This document shows positions 35,093 through 46,610 of a stretch of 64,000 nucleotides of DNA, in pieces. Each line of letters begins with the position of its first letter. Position 1 is the first letter of the stretch. Position numbers and translations under genes: made by a program. Under the pieces are notes generated by a model. The model was given only the letters and a program-made list of their open reading frames with translations, did not search any database and was not told the origin of the DNA. This DNA is from Parietaria judaica (taxonomy: Eukaryota; Streptophyta; Magnoliopsida; Rosales; Urticaceae): the NCBI GenBank assembly GCA_954871525.1, contig OX940861.1, positions 15,608,842 through 15,672,841 of the forward strand. Direction: 5' to 3'.

Positions 35093-35871
35093 TGTTTGAA
35101 ATCACGTCACGGATTCCATGAAAATTATCACGAATTGTACCTCCGAACCGTCCGGGTAACATTTAAAAAATTAATTTAAAGCGGAATAACTTGTTATCCG
35201 TCCAACGGTCCGGATATCGGATAATAACCATTTAACAAGATCTGATAAATATTATGTAATTTAATATTCATAAATCATTATTAATAATCTAGTCATAATA
35301 GGAAATAAATAGAAAGCAGTAAATCGTTGCATTTATTAACCCAATGCATAAGGCCGTACCTCTATTGACGACTTCCGGCTGCGCGTTCTGAATCGGGCAG
35401 GGCTCCGCCGGTTCTGAGGGAAACTCCCGTGATCTTCCGGGATATTCTCCTGGAATCCTCGTACCGAAGCGTGGGCTTCGCCGGTAGGACTCCGTCGCAA
35501 AATTTAAACTGATGGTTCTTTTTAAGCTTCCGGAGAAATAGTCTCCTAAGCCGAACCAGAAAAGAGAGATCAGAGAGAAAATTCGTAGACCCTGAGGGAG
35601 AGGGAGAGTTCGAATTTTTCTCTGGGGAAAGGTGTGAAAAATGTGTAGAATGAGCCTCCTATTTATAGGCTCAAACCGTAACCGAATTGGAGAAATTCCC
35701 TCTCAAATTTTCGAATTTCATTTATGAAATATAATTAATTATCTCAATCCAATGGTCCAGATTTAATCTCATCTAAATCCAATGGATATAATTAATTAGG
35801 GATTTAATTAAATAAGAAAGATTAGGATAAAATCAAAAATCCAATCTTATCTTCTTATCTTTATAAATTCG

Positions 35872-35918
<47 letters not shown>

Positions 35919-37427
35919 TTCGAATTACCATTATCTAGATCCAACGGTTGAGATAAATCTTTAAACCGATCTAATGGATCAAATTAGTTTAGGATAAAAT
36001 CAAATATAAAAGATTTAATAAAAAAAACAATTTCGAATTTATCCTTAAACTATAATTCGAAAATAATATAATTATATATAATTAATTAATTTCCAATCCA
36101 ACGGTAAAGATTAAATCTTAGACCGATCTAACGGATATAATTAATTAATCAAATTCGAAAAATGAAACTTGATCACCAAGTCATTAAATTCGAATTCATC
36201 AATATCCTAATCCAACGGTTAATATTAAATCATAACCGATCCAATTGATTAAATTAATTTTAGGGTTTTTCTCAAATACCAAAACTTTTGGTACTTTTGC
36301 CGCAATTATGGAAAGACCAAAGTCTATCCACGCTACTAATAAAACTATCTGATGTCTGTCACAGACTTCAGTTTTATGAGTCTTGCCAAATGATCTTAAA
36401 AACATTTCAATGTTTTTATCACGTACGTATCATCCGTTATGGAGCCATCCTGGGGACCATGGACCCGTATCACTTAAGCTCCAACGAATTGCTAGTTGTT
36501 CGTCAAACCTCGAAGTGATTCCACTATAGACCCGAGGCTGCACTCTTTAGTGATACGGTATATATTATTCCCTTTATAACAGCAGGGTGTCCATTGATAC
36601 AATCAAATTCGGGTTATTGATTTTTCACTTGATGATCCACACACGAGCAGGCTGTTTCTACTGTTATGCCCCTCATTGCATTTTCATCCTTGACTCAGTC
36701 AGTAATATTATGAGTAACCCACTTATGGTTTCGATTCATATGTTGCGCACGGGTACCTCTCACTTCTCACCACCGACAATCAAGGGAATCATCATGATTC
36801 TGAAGAGAGCTGTGTGATGCCCATGTCTATGACCAAGCTACCCTTACTGCTGACTATCATGTTCCCAAAATAATAGTGTTGGGAACAACGGTAATATATT
36901 GTGTTCTTTAACGGTGAAATCAAAGAACAATCAAGCCAACAGCTCAGACTCAAGATCACTCAGGACTTAGATCGAATATCCATTTGATCATCTACTAGTG
37001 ACTCAACTCCAAGTTATCAGTGACGGTATTATATGATAACTTCTGGAGTTTAAGTCAGGTCTAGTCTAGTATGAAGACACTTCATACTTAATGCACTTCT
37101 AGTGAGTGTGACACACACAAAATCCAGAATAGGGTTGTCACTTAGTCACATTAATGACCTTGTACGATTAATGGGCTCCCACCCAGTTAATCAGGTCACG
37201 GACATTTTAAGTTCATTTATTATGATTATTAATTCTTCTTCACATTGACTCTGTTGTGATAATAATTCATAATTGCATCCTTTATGAACTAAGGATCAAA
37301 CATTCTATTTTACTCTACCAGAAACTATAATAAGATTATCATAATAAGTATCATCTTTATTCAACGACTTGTCATAATCTTTTACAAATGGATAAAATAT
37401 CTTGTTTAAGGACACATATGTCTAACA
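35093..37427 (-). mobile_element. Inner LTR (LTR-3), 2335 bp, complete termini
   Basis: Minus-oriented member of the same family with TG..CA ends (TGTTTGAAATC at 35093; TATGTCTAACA ending 37427). It sits inside LTR-2; the host sequence reads CCGAAAG before it and GGAAGATCACGG after it, giving a 5-bp TSD with one mismatch (GAAAG, GGAAG). Compared with LTR-1 and LTR-2 it lacks about 400 bp in the middle near 36310, where the sequence jumps from GCCGCAATTATG to a later segment. It has a (TA)n run at about 35876-35911. No internal retrotransposon region is present, so it is read as a solo LTR. Confidence 0.85.
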
Positions 37428-37432
37428 GGAAG

Positions 37433-37761
37433 ATCACGGGTGTTTTCCTCAGCACCGGCGGAGCCCTGCCAAATTCAGAACGCGCAGCCGGAAGTCGACA
37501 ATTGAGGTACGGCCTTATGCATTGGGCTAATAAATGCGACCATTTACTGCTCTATATTTATTTCCTATAAAGACTAGATTATTGATAATGATTTATGAAT
37601 ATTAAATTACATAATAGTTATCAGGTCTTGTAATATGGTCATTATCCGATGTTCGGACCGTTGGTTAGTTAACATATTTTCCGCTTAAAATAAATTTTTT
37701 AAATGTTGCCCGGACGGTTCGACGGTATAATTCGCGATAATAAACAGGGATTTCCCCAACA
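37433..37761 (+). mobile_element. Middle LTR (LTR-2), second part
   Basis: Continues LTR-2 after the LTR-3 insertion: ATCACGGGTG, then TTCAGAACGCGCAGCCGGAA and AGGTACGGCCTTATGCATTGG, which match the inverted complements in LTR-1 (about 30925-31010) and LTR-3 (about 35340-35440). It ends GATTTCCCCAACA, the family's CA terminus. Confidence 0.85.
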
Positions 37762-37836
37762 CTTTTTTTCAACGACTTTGGTCAAAATCTTTTACATTAG
37801 GGAAACGACAGCTTGTTTAAGGACACATGTCCAACA
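37762..37836 (-). mobile_element. Sense start of the outer LTR (LTR-1), 75 bp
   Basis: On the minus strand it reads TGTTGGACATGTGTCCTTAA..., matching the start of LTR-3 (TGTTAGACATATGTGTCCTTAA). It is followed by GTGGA, the TSD also found at 30673. This closes the outer element. Confidence 0.85.
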
Positions 37837-37841
37837 GTGGA

Positions 37842-39640
37842 TGGTAAACCCAAACCAAAGATCGAGGATGCTAACCCTGACACCTGAGAGAGTTATCTCC
37901 TAATTCGAGTGTAACAACTCCGAATTCGAAAATCGTATCCCCGACGTCGGAGATAACAACATCGACATCGAAAGTTGTTAAACTCGAATTAGGAGATCTT
38001 TATCTTCGACTTCTGTGTCATGGAAATTTTTTTTGGAACCAATTGCATCTTTTTGCACTACTAACCTCATATTGTTTTTCGTTATTCCAGATCCGATGAC
38101 GTTCTAGGACGCGCATCGACGTTGTTGGCCAGTGATTTATCCTCATAGACCTCTATATAGCATTTAGGCGCGCAACATAGTGAGTCAGTAATGTTTCCTC
38201 ATTCAATTTTAGTCTATGATTTTGAATTCCAATTCTCACAGGTGCGCACGGCATCGATCCGTCTGGGCGGGCTGTAACGTCAGTTCGGGGAAATAATAAG
38301 CACAAGCAGTATTTTGTTACTTTCCTCGGCATCAACACCCCGACGGATCTGATGCCGAGCCTTGTCTCGTGTGTCGGGCATTGCCTTGGAGTCTAAGGGG
38401 GAACGACGAGGTGGACAAGTACTCTTTGTTGTACTCGCTCGACCTGGTTGCAGGTTGAGCAATGACAATGAAGTGTATAAGTTCAACCTCATTGGTTGGA
38501 TAGATTAGGATATGACCGAAGTCGGTAATCCCTCCCAACCCGCCTACAAAGGATGAATTTAGGCATGTTGGGTTCAGATGCTATTGAGGGAAGTATTCTT
38601 ATTTTACCAACAAGTCTTCTTAACGACAACAAGCAATAAGCGCCGCACACGGGCAGTGAAGCAATATCAAATGTGTCAACTATCGCTTATCGATTATAAG
38701 TGAAATTGATGAGCTCACACGTCAAGTATTATTTCAGGCGGCGCACTTGGAAGCAATACTAGAAGATGAAATATCGCATTTCCCGATAGTGAGATCTTGA
38801 GGATTTCCTCTTCCAGACCAGACTTGCCAAATATCAGTTGTCGACCGGGTATTCAAGTATTGCTTCACTCGACGCACACGGACAACGGGTGTTCAGTTGT
38901 AAAGTTAGTACGAGATCGCAAAGAATGGGTTACTAAAATGAATGAAATGTCTATCCGTGTTGTAAAAGATTTCTGATGTATGAAATGTATATTTCCAAAG
39001 TATTTCAATCGTTTAATTATAAATGTATGTTTTATAAATTTATTTTCGCCGTTTAATTGTAAATGTATGTTTTATTTATTTTTGTCGTTATATAAAATAT
39101 CGATTAATCAACGTTTAAATTGCAAATTGAGACCAATAATTTTATACAAATAAAATCTGAATCCGGGAGTATCATTCACCGACTTCAGGAGTACTATTCA
39201 ACGATTTTCGTAGTATCATTCCCCAACCTCGAGGATATAAATGCAATCCTTTCATCCATCACTGACTTCGGTCATTGATACGACTGAATTCGAAAAAATG
39301 ATGACGATTATAAATGCAAGTCTTTTTATGAACGATTATCAATAATGCTCATGATCATATATTTGAATCTCCGAATTCTCACATTATTATCTCTGAATTC
39401 GGATATTTGCATAACCGATTCTAAGAGCAAAATATCCTAAGTTGGAAATTTATTATCTTAGAATTAAATACTTACGAATTCGGTGGTTCGTATCACTGAC
39501 TTCGGTAATATAATCCACCGACTTCGAGGATATAAATGCAGTCCTCGGAAATTGAAACCCATAATTTTGAATTCGGTCATTCATATCTCTGACTTCAGTC
39601 TTTTCATGCACGACTATTGATAAATGCTCATGATCATGCA
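37842..39640. other. Right half of a repeat split by the nested LTR cluster
   Basis: Non-coding. A 13-bp perfect inverted repeat CTCCTAATTCGAG / CTCGAATTAGGAG lies at 37897-37909 and 37983-37995. From about 39150 variants of CACTGACTTCGGTAATAT and CGACTTCGAGGATATAAATGCA recur at irregular spacing (about 39190, 39270, 39500, 39590). Similar phrases at 30490-30660 suggest one parent element. Family not identified. Confidence 0.4.
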
Positions 39641-39869
39641 TGTGAAGTCTCAAACGTCGCCTTAGTTAGAGTAGCCTTTGAAAATCCAAACGACGGAGGG
39701 GCTATTGAATGGAATGGACATGTCCGAGTGTACGTAAAGAGGGCAGTTGATCTTTATTCATTTCACCATATCTCTCTGATCACCCTCTCAATATTCACCA
39801 TCTCTATTCTCTTCAAAAATTACCATGGAACACTTCTAATATTCTTCTCGAAGACCTCGTCTTCTCCAA

Positions 39870-40835
39870 AATCCTAACAATATTGCCACCGAAATCCTTG
39901 ATGGTTTCAAGAGCATGTCAAAAACCTGGTGGGATCGCATATCTGGCGACAGGTCGTTCATCGACGCTCATCAAATTTGTCAGCAGGCTAAAAAGGGCCA
40001 ATACTGATTGTCGTTGGTGAACGGGGGCAAGAATCGTTATACTGCTGCTCAACGTCTTAAGGGTGAGTCGAATCGACGTGGCACATCTCAACCCCGAAAA
40101 CCTCGCACTCTTAATCGTGAGCTCATCCAACGGCTTGCCCTGCCTGAGAATCGGGTGGGACTTCGTGACGCGAGTCACGCTTTGGGATCCGGCGACTCGG
40201 CAGGCGAGATATCTTCTGATTCCAGCAGCCTTTTCACTTGAGTTTGAGGACATCCGTTAGGTTTAGGATTTGACGTCAGGAGCAACAACCATAAGGTCGT
40301 CCGTTTGTGCCTCGACAAGCGGGATCATCTGTTCATATGCGTGCAAGTATTCCACAAAAGCGGGATAGCCTGGAAATATGTAGGGTCTTGGAGATTGCCA
40401 GGGAAAGACAAATGGATATCGGACACGACCGTGGTGGACGGAGTTCTTCATTGCTCCTTTCTGATGCAAAACGTGCCTTAGTAGAAAACATTTGTTTTCT
40501 TCGACTTGCAGGACGAGGTGCTTCCCATCGACAAGGAACGGTGGAGTTTCCGAGGGTACCAAAAGAGCCGACGATTTGTGTTCCATTTTTTTTTACGTGG
40601 ACAAAGTTCCAATTCTCTGATTTTGTCTCCTCATTTCACTTCCGTGAAAATTTCGAACCATGCATTATGCTGTTTTCGGAGCTTGAAAAAGCAATTGTGC
40701 TCCCATTTAAGTACACATCCCACTGTTGTCTTTGATTGTCCAACTTTGTGATGGCTAATTTTCCCCGAAAATGAGGACAAAGATTTGTAACTGTGGCATG
40801 AGTAATGGTGGAGGATGAAAATTTTGACGGAGATA
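39870..40835 (+). pseudogene. F-box / F-box-associated (FBA) protein pseudogene
   Basis: F-box proteins are substrate receptors of SCF ubiquitin ligases. A diverged F-box reads NIATEILDGF then SKTWWDRISGDRSFIDAH (39876-39970) before a stop near 40004. In another frame SSSNGLPCLR and VTLWDPATRQARYLLIPA (40120-40230) match the start of an FBA domain. A third frame continues LGLGFDVRSNNHKVVRLCLD and KWISDTTVVDGVLHCSFLM (40257-40470). At least two frameshifts and adjacent TAG TAG stops at 40479-40484 are present. The N-terminal F-box is shortened. It lies just upstream of MADS gene A and is not likely to encode a product. Confidence 0.75.
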
Positions 40836-41161
40836 CCAATAGAGATACATAACCAAAGAATTAAAACTTTGTCTGAATAATAAAAAAAAAAGAATTAAGA
40901 CTTATTAATCCATTTTCTCTAAGTATTAAATTTTTTACGGGAATTAACCATATTATTAATCTCATGTTTGTCCCATTTTCTTCACTTTCTTCACTATTGG
41001 AAGAGAATGTTGCGTCGATCACAGCCGTTCGATCAAACTTGAATCGGCGAATCGGAGCCGTAGAATTCAGTGGCCCCACACGGAGACCCAAGTATTCCCA
41101 GTTTCGCCATTCTGCCAAACGCCTTTCGTCGAGCACCCAAACCTTCTTTCCGTTTTCGGCA

Positions 41162-41245
41162 ATGGCTGGCTTCCCCAAATTCAATGCTTTCTTCCTCAGA
41201 GATCTCACCTTGCGTTTCCGAAGAAGAAAAGGTGTTCCTGGTTGA
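41162..41245 (+). promoter_or_regulatory. 27-codon upstream ORF in the leader of MADS gene A
   Basis: [20 protein letters not shown]... starts at 41162 and stops at 41245, 18 bp before the MADS start. The homologous leader of gene C has an ATG at the same place (55525) that is instead in frame with the MADS domain. A uORF here could damp translation of gene A. Confidence 0.5.
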
Positions 41246-41263
41246 GATTTTCTCGATTTCGCT

Positions 41264-43313
41264 ATGGCGAGAGGGAAGATCCAGATCAAGAAGATCGAGA
41301 ACTCGACGAACAGGCAAGTGACGTACTCCAAGCGACGCAACGGCCTCTTCAAGAAGGCTCGCGAGCTGACTGTTCTCTGCGATGCTCACGTTTCTATAAT
41401 CATCGTCTCAAGCTCCAGCAAAATCCACGAATACCCCGATTCCGCCATGTTTGTCACCTAGCTGATCCGCAGATCAATTTCTTCATCGATCAGCGTAATC
41501 TTCATAATCTCAATGTTTTCTTTTTTCGCGTGTGTAGAACGAAGCAATTGCTCGATCTGTATCAGAGACAAGAGAATGTCGATCTTTGGAGCTCGCAGTA
41601 TGAGGTTCGGTCTCGCTATTCTTCTTCGTTCGTAGTATTTTGTGCTGAGATATCGTAGGTTGAGGTTTCATGGTGTTTGGTACAGAGAATGCAAGAGAAG
41701 CTGAGAATTCTAAGTGAGAATAATAGGAGTCTACGGACGCAGATCAGGTCAGAAAAAAAAAAAAAAAAAAAAAATCATGCATGAATCAATTTCTTCGTGT
41801 GTGTGTTTGTCTTGATCGATGATTTTGGTTATGAGAAATCTGTATGCAATTGATAACAGACAGAGGATGGGACAATGTCTTGATGATCTGAACGTCGAGG
41901 AGCTGTATAATCTCGAGCAAGAAATGGAAAATGCAGTGAAGCTTCTCCGCGATCTTAAGGTAACTTACTGAAGAACTCGCCTTTATGTACCGACTCTACG
42001 TTTAATTACAGAGGTTCTGGCTTCTGAGGCCTTGTTTTATGCCAAAAATTTCCGTAGAATCCATTCGGAGTTCATCAGTATTGATCCGGGCTTAGTTGAG
42101 CCGATTCATATCCGCATCTGAGAAAACAAATTGTCTTACTTTATGCTGATGAATCGTGTATAGAAAAGGTTTAAATGGCGTATTTAAGCCTTGAGGCGTA
42201 GACAACAAGGCGCTTTAGGGCGTAAGCCGCAAATATTGAACATTTTGTTCCATAGAACTCTAATTTCCCATTTAACTCAAAATTCAAACATAGCATGAAA
42301 TGTATAATTTAAGCTCAAACTCGAATATTTATGTCTCATAAAATCAAAATGTGTAGAACACTTGGATAATGTTAAAAAACTTTTTTTCTAAGACTACTAG
42401 AATCACGGACGGATTCTACTTCTAGAAACAAACTTAGTAATGGATGACGATTCAATCATCGTCCGAACCGCCATTTTATACCATCCTTCTTTTTCTTTTA
42501 CGCTTCATATGGTCGAAGTAAGATTTCCGAACTTATGTTTGAGTAATCATGATTATCTGTTCGAAGCAGTTCTCCTTTTTCTTTTACGTATGGTTGAAGT
42601 AAGGTTTCCGAACCTATGTTTAAGTAATCACGATTATCTGTTCGAAGCAATGAAATTTTTCCTTATGAAATTAAGTCATTGAAAGTATAATGTGTCAGCA
42701 TACATGATATTTTTGGGGGTAAGGAAGCTAACACAGTGATTTAATGGCAGTATAGGAGGATGACGAATCAGATTAGTACAAAACATAAGAAGGTAATTTT
42801 CTTTTCCTTTCACTGAGATGCCTGTTAAACCCGATCTTTCTATATATGCTCAAGATTGGTTTCAGAATGAACGGCAGATCTTGTATTAATTTTACTACCT
42901 CTACCAAATGATTTTCATTACAATCGGCTGATTGATATGTTTCATTTTTCATTTTATTGGCTCGTTGTTTTATGATATGTGGATGTAGTTGCGAGCAAGG
43001 CAAGAGCGCAACAATATTTTGGCCGGAGTAAGTGATTTTCGTAAATGAAATATTTCACATATGAACGTTCTACACAACCACGTCTGAGATTTAAAGAATC
43101 AACTTTTGTGATCAGGGTGTGATTAAGGATGATCCAGACTACGGATTCGTCGATGGTGGAGAGGATTACGATTCCGTCCCTGGATACTCAACCGGAATCC
43201 CTCACTTACTTGCTTTGGGCTTGCAGCTCAACCACCCTAATCTTCATCATGCTAAAGAGGAATCACTTGTTACCTCTTGCTTTAATGGCGATTGGGGTAT
43301 GCCAAAGTTCTAA
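41264..43313 (+). CDS. AP3-like: MADS gene A: AP3/TM6-lineage type II MADS-box factor
   Basis: B-class floral homeotic factors heterodimerise with PISTILLATA and specify petals and stamens. Exons: 41264-41448, 41538-41604, 41686-41747, 41860-41959, 42751-42792, 42989-43027, 43116-43313. Joined they give 230 codons in one frame; exon sizes 67, 62, 100, 42 follow the AP3 pattern. The MADS domain ([37 protein letters not shown]) is intact at residues 1-60. The I and K regions follow ([39 protein letters not shown]). The C-terminus has the PI-derived motif ([16 protein letters not shown]) and HPNLHH, but the usual terminal YGxHDLRLA is absent; it ends [11 protein letters not shown]. Exon 1 splices directly before GTTTGTCACC. 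Genomic read-through would stop soon after, so splicing is essential. Confidence 0.9.
41751..41773. repeat. Poly(A) run in intron 3 of gene A
   Basis: An A homopolymer of about 22 bases directly after the exon 3 donor, length-variable in sequencing. Confidence 0.85.
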
Positions 43314-43635
43314 GATTTTGAAATTTCAAAGTAATTTCATATGAAGAATGTACTTAGAGTCTCTCTTCTTGTGTGTTTAACGATGTAAAAGCGGTTGTTC
43401 CGCGCCCGTGTATGAACGGAAGTAAAATTACCAGTGTTTACTGTAATAATGTTGTAAAACATGAGACATAACAAGAGTCTATGAAACAGAACGTCCAGTG
43501 ATAACCACCAGAACCACATGAGATTATCTTTATTATCATCAACATGGAGATTTGAAAGAAAAAAGAAAAAAAAAACCGACATTTAACTAAAATTAAAAAA
43601 TAAATTTGTGGCGTTCAAACTTTACTGGTTTTATA

Positions 43636-43815
43636 ACCAAACTTGTTTGGTGCGGTAACTTCACTACAAATTTATTCAAGAGGTCACAAGTTTAAACTCC
43701 ACGTGATTCAAATGAGTGCCCCTTTACATATCTAAATTTAGTTAATAGTGTTACATGTTCTTACACTGAATATATCTAGTAATACAAAAGTGCATTGCAA
43801 CTTTGGCAAATGAAT
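43636..43815 (+). mobile_element. Second, diverged copy of the SINE family
   Basis: It shares with the 8559-8767 SINE, in the same order, ACCAA.CTTGTTTGG, GAGTGCCCCTTTAC, TGTTCTTACACTGAATATAT and GTGCATTG.AACTTTGGC. The A and B boxes have mutated (GTTTGGTGCGG; AGTTTAAACTCC) and the A tail is gone, so it is an old inactive copy. It lies 320 bp downstream of gene A. Confidence 0.75.
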
Positions 43816-44048
43816 ACTTACTTGGGATTATGGTGGCAATTAAATTCGGACATGAGAGACAATATGAGTACAACGTTATGTTAATGGGTTTAAGACAATG
43901 TTAAATGAATTCGACATGAGTGGATGCCGCATGAAGAAGATAACACGACAAGACACGATTAATTTACAATTTTTTTTTTATTGTTATATATGAGCTGCTT
44001 TGTTAATATAAAATATTGCTAATTAGTACCAAAATATCATATTTCTTA

Positions 44049-45229
44049 GGGTTAATTGCGGCGAAAAGACCCAACCTTTAGTCAAATGCTCTGCTGTGTA
44101 TACAACCTCCGTAAATGGCAGCAAAAGTACCCAAACTCAGCATTTGGGAGTTGACCGAGAAAATCTATCTATGTGGCAATCAGCCTTTGCCATGTGGCAT
44201 GCCACATGTCACTTGGCCGCCACGTGGCATGCCACGTAATTTTTACTTTTTAAATAATTTTTTATAAAAAAATTATATATTTTTTTAATTTATTTTTATT
44301 TTTTAAACAAAATTATTTTTTATTTTTATTTTTTAATAAAAAAATTATTTTTTTCCAATAATAACAAATAATGAATATTTAAATTTAAATATTCATTATT
44401 GGTTATAATTATTTATTTTTAAAAAAGTGGGTAGAACGAAATAAAAATTACCGTTCACGGTTCACTTGAACTCCGTTTCCGATCCGGTTCACGAGTCAAA
44501 TAATTTTTTTTAATATGTTTAATGATAATAACCAATAAACACATACATATTGTTTACAAAGTCAAGACATAATTAAATACACACCACTTAATAGAAAAAA
44601 AAATAGTAGTCATATTTATATTTAACGAAAAAATATTTTTATTTGTTTGCATGATATTTTTTTTTTGTGTTTGCAACATTGCATTTTATAATAATAATAA
44701 TTGTTTAATATTTTTTATTTATATATTATTCTTTTTTTTAAATTGTCGTTAAATAATCATATGATTATTATTGGTTATTATTATTAAACATATTAAGAGA
44801 TTTCGTTCCACCAGTGAACCGAATCGGAGGCAGAGCTTCAGTGAACCGTGAACGGTGATTTTTTTCTTTATTTATTTCGTGTGACCCACTTTTCTAAAAT
44901 GAATAATCATATTTAATAATAAAAACCAATAATGAATATTTAAATTTAAATATTCATTATTGGTTATTATTGAAAAATAATATAATTTTTTAAAAAAAAT
45001 TAAAAAATATTTTTTAACATTATTTAATAAAATAATAATTATGTGGCATGCCACGTGGTGGCCAAGTGCCATGTGGCATGCCACGTGGAAAAGGCTAATA
45101 GCCACATGGACAAATATTCTCGGTCAACTCCCAAATGCCGAGTTTGGGTACTTTTGCCGCCATTTACGGAGGTTGTATACACAACAGAGCATTTGACCAA
45201 AGGTTGGGTCTTTTTGCCGCAATTAACCC
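44049..45229. mobile_element. Non-autonomous Mutator-like element with long TIRs and 9-bp TSD
   Basis: Terminal inverted repeats of about 190 bp begin GGGTTAATTGCGGCGAAAAG and end CTTTTTGCCGCAATTAACCC in the inverse. The flanking 9-mer TATTTCTTA occurs at 44040-44048 and 45230-45238. Long TIRs starting GG with a 9-bp TSD are diagnostic of Mutator-like elements. There is no transposase. The arms contain GTGGCATGCCAC palindromes, and two copies of the perfect palindrome around AATATTTAAATTTAAATATT (about 44370-44400 and 44932-44962). A related TIR begins at 63510. Confidence 0.92.
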
Positions 45230-45264
45230 TATTTCTTACGTTAAATCTGCCTATTGTTTATTGG

Positions 45265-45485
45265 GATATTAGCGGCACAAATACTAAAAGTGCGAAAATA
45301 TCAATATTTTATTTTAACTCGACAAAATATCAATATTTTTCTCCCACGTCATAGACATGTACTAAGCAGTCCTTAAAAAAGTATTTGTCTATAATGTGAG
45401 AGAAAAATATTGATATTTTGTTCGACTAAAACAAAAAATAAGTGTTTAACGTTAGTTTCTTTTGGTATTTGTGCCGAAATAGTAC
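45265..45485. mobile_element. Small foldback MITE
   Basis: Imperfect inverted repeats: GCGGCACAAATACTAAAAG near 45270 pairs with CTTTTGGTATTTGTGCCGAAA near 45460 in reverse, and inner arms CGACAAAATATCAATATTTTTCTC and GAGAAAAATATTGATATTTTGTTCG are nearly perfect complements. About 220 bp. TSD not resolved. Confidence 0.6.
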
Positions 45486-45537
45486 AACGATTAGCTAAAT
45501 TAGTCAAACCAAGGATTTGAATGCCGAACTTTGCCGA

Positions 45538-45690
45538 AGAATTGTTTGCCGTTATCGACGGAGTAATCCTTTACCGATGGATTTATCGATGGAAAACTTA
45601 TAAAAATTATTGTTTGCCGTTATCGAAACTTATCGAACTTATCGATGGATTAATCGGTTATCGATGGATTTATCGATGAAAAACTTATTA
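45538..45690. repeat. ATCGAT-rich repeat, partner of 55005-55150
   Basis: Contains GCCGTTATCGA, ACTTATCGATGG and GGATTTATCGATG several times. The inverse complement of the same phrases lies at 55005-55150, upstream of gene C. The copies are inverted relative to each other, so they are dispersed repeats rather than part of the MADS cassette duplication. Confidence 0.55.
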
Positions 45691-46090
45691 AACATTTTCA
45701 TACATATTTTACAATAAAAACATAACATAAAATACTAATGATGGGCTATTTACTCACACTAACTTTTTGATTTACAATTTTGCATATATATCCCTATTTT
45801 ATTTCTATTTTGCAATTAAAATTATACATATTATTATTTAAAATAACAATTATTCCATAGAAGTAAATTATAATAACAACTATTATTTATAAATTATAAA
45901 TTGTTAGTCAAAATGTTCTCTTTAATTATTTAGTATTAAACAAAATATGATTTTTTTGATAAATTTTGCAAAAAAAATTCAAAGTCATATTTCACCAAAA
46001 TAAAATATTTGATACCCATCAATTATCAATTGTATAAAACCTTCCCAATTGATGTTATATAATTTTTTTTTGAAGAACTAGCTCATTTTA
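45691..46090. other. AT-rich intergenic DNA
   Basis: No recognisable features apart from A/T-rich simple sequence. Confidence 0.6.
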
Positions 46091-46610
46091 ACAAATATAC
46101 TAAAAGTAGGTACTTTTGCCGCAATAATTGAAAACTGTCAAATTAAAAAAGAAATTATCTCAAAGTCACAGTTTATAAATTATATAGAATGTTATAAAAC
46201 AAAACTGCATCAAAAAATTCGATTAAATAGCTTAACTTAACTGATTTCCGATACATAATAACTTTTGCCGCAATAAGTTCACAACTCGAAAAAACGTCAA
46301 ATTAAAAAAACAAATATGTCAACCTCACAGTTTATAAATTATATACATTTTTATAAAACGAAATTACATCAAACAAATTGAAAATATAACTTAAGTTCAA
46401 CAATTTTCGAAACATGTGTACTTTTGCCATAATAAATAGAAATTTCGGAAAAACATCAAATTACAAAAAAAAAAAATTATGTCAAACAGTCGGTTTTCTA
46501 ATAACATACGAAGTTAATAAATGAAATTACATCAAAAGAGTTCAAAATATAGCTCAAGTTCAATAATTTTTGAAAAATAAGTACATTTGCCGCTATTATA
46601 TAAAATTTGA
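46091..46610. repeat. Degenerate 150-165-bp tandem repeat, about 3.5 units
   Basis: Each unit contains TACTTTTGCCGCAATAA, then TCAAATTA(C/A)AAAAAA, CAGTTTATAAATTATATA, ATAAAACGAAATTACATCAAA and AGTTCAA.AATTTT, beginning near 46110, 46260, 46420 and 46580. The anchor phrase TTTTGCCGCAAT also forms the inner edge of the Mutator-like TIR, so the array may derive from that element family. Confidence 0.65.

Noticed and set aside
30678..37836. A long inverted-repeat DNA transposon or a 5S-rRNA-bearing Cassandra element
   Set aside because: TG..CA ends, 5-bp TSDs and TATA-plus-leader architecture fit nested LTRs. No 5S rRNA sequence or transposase was found.
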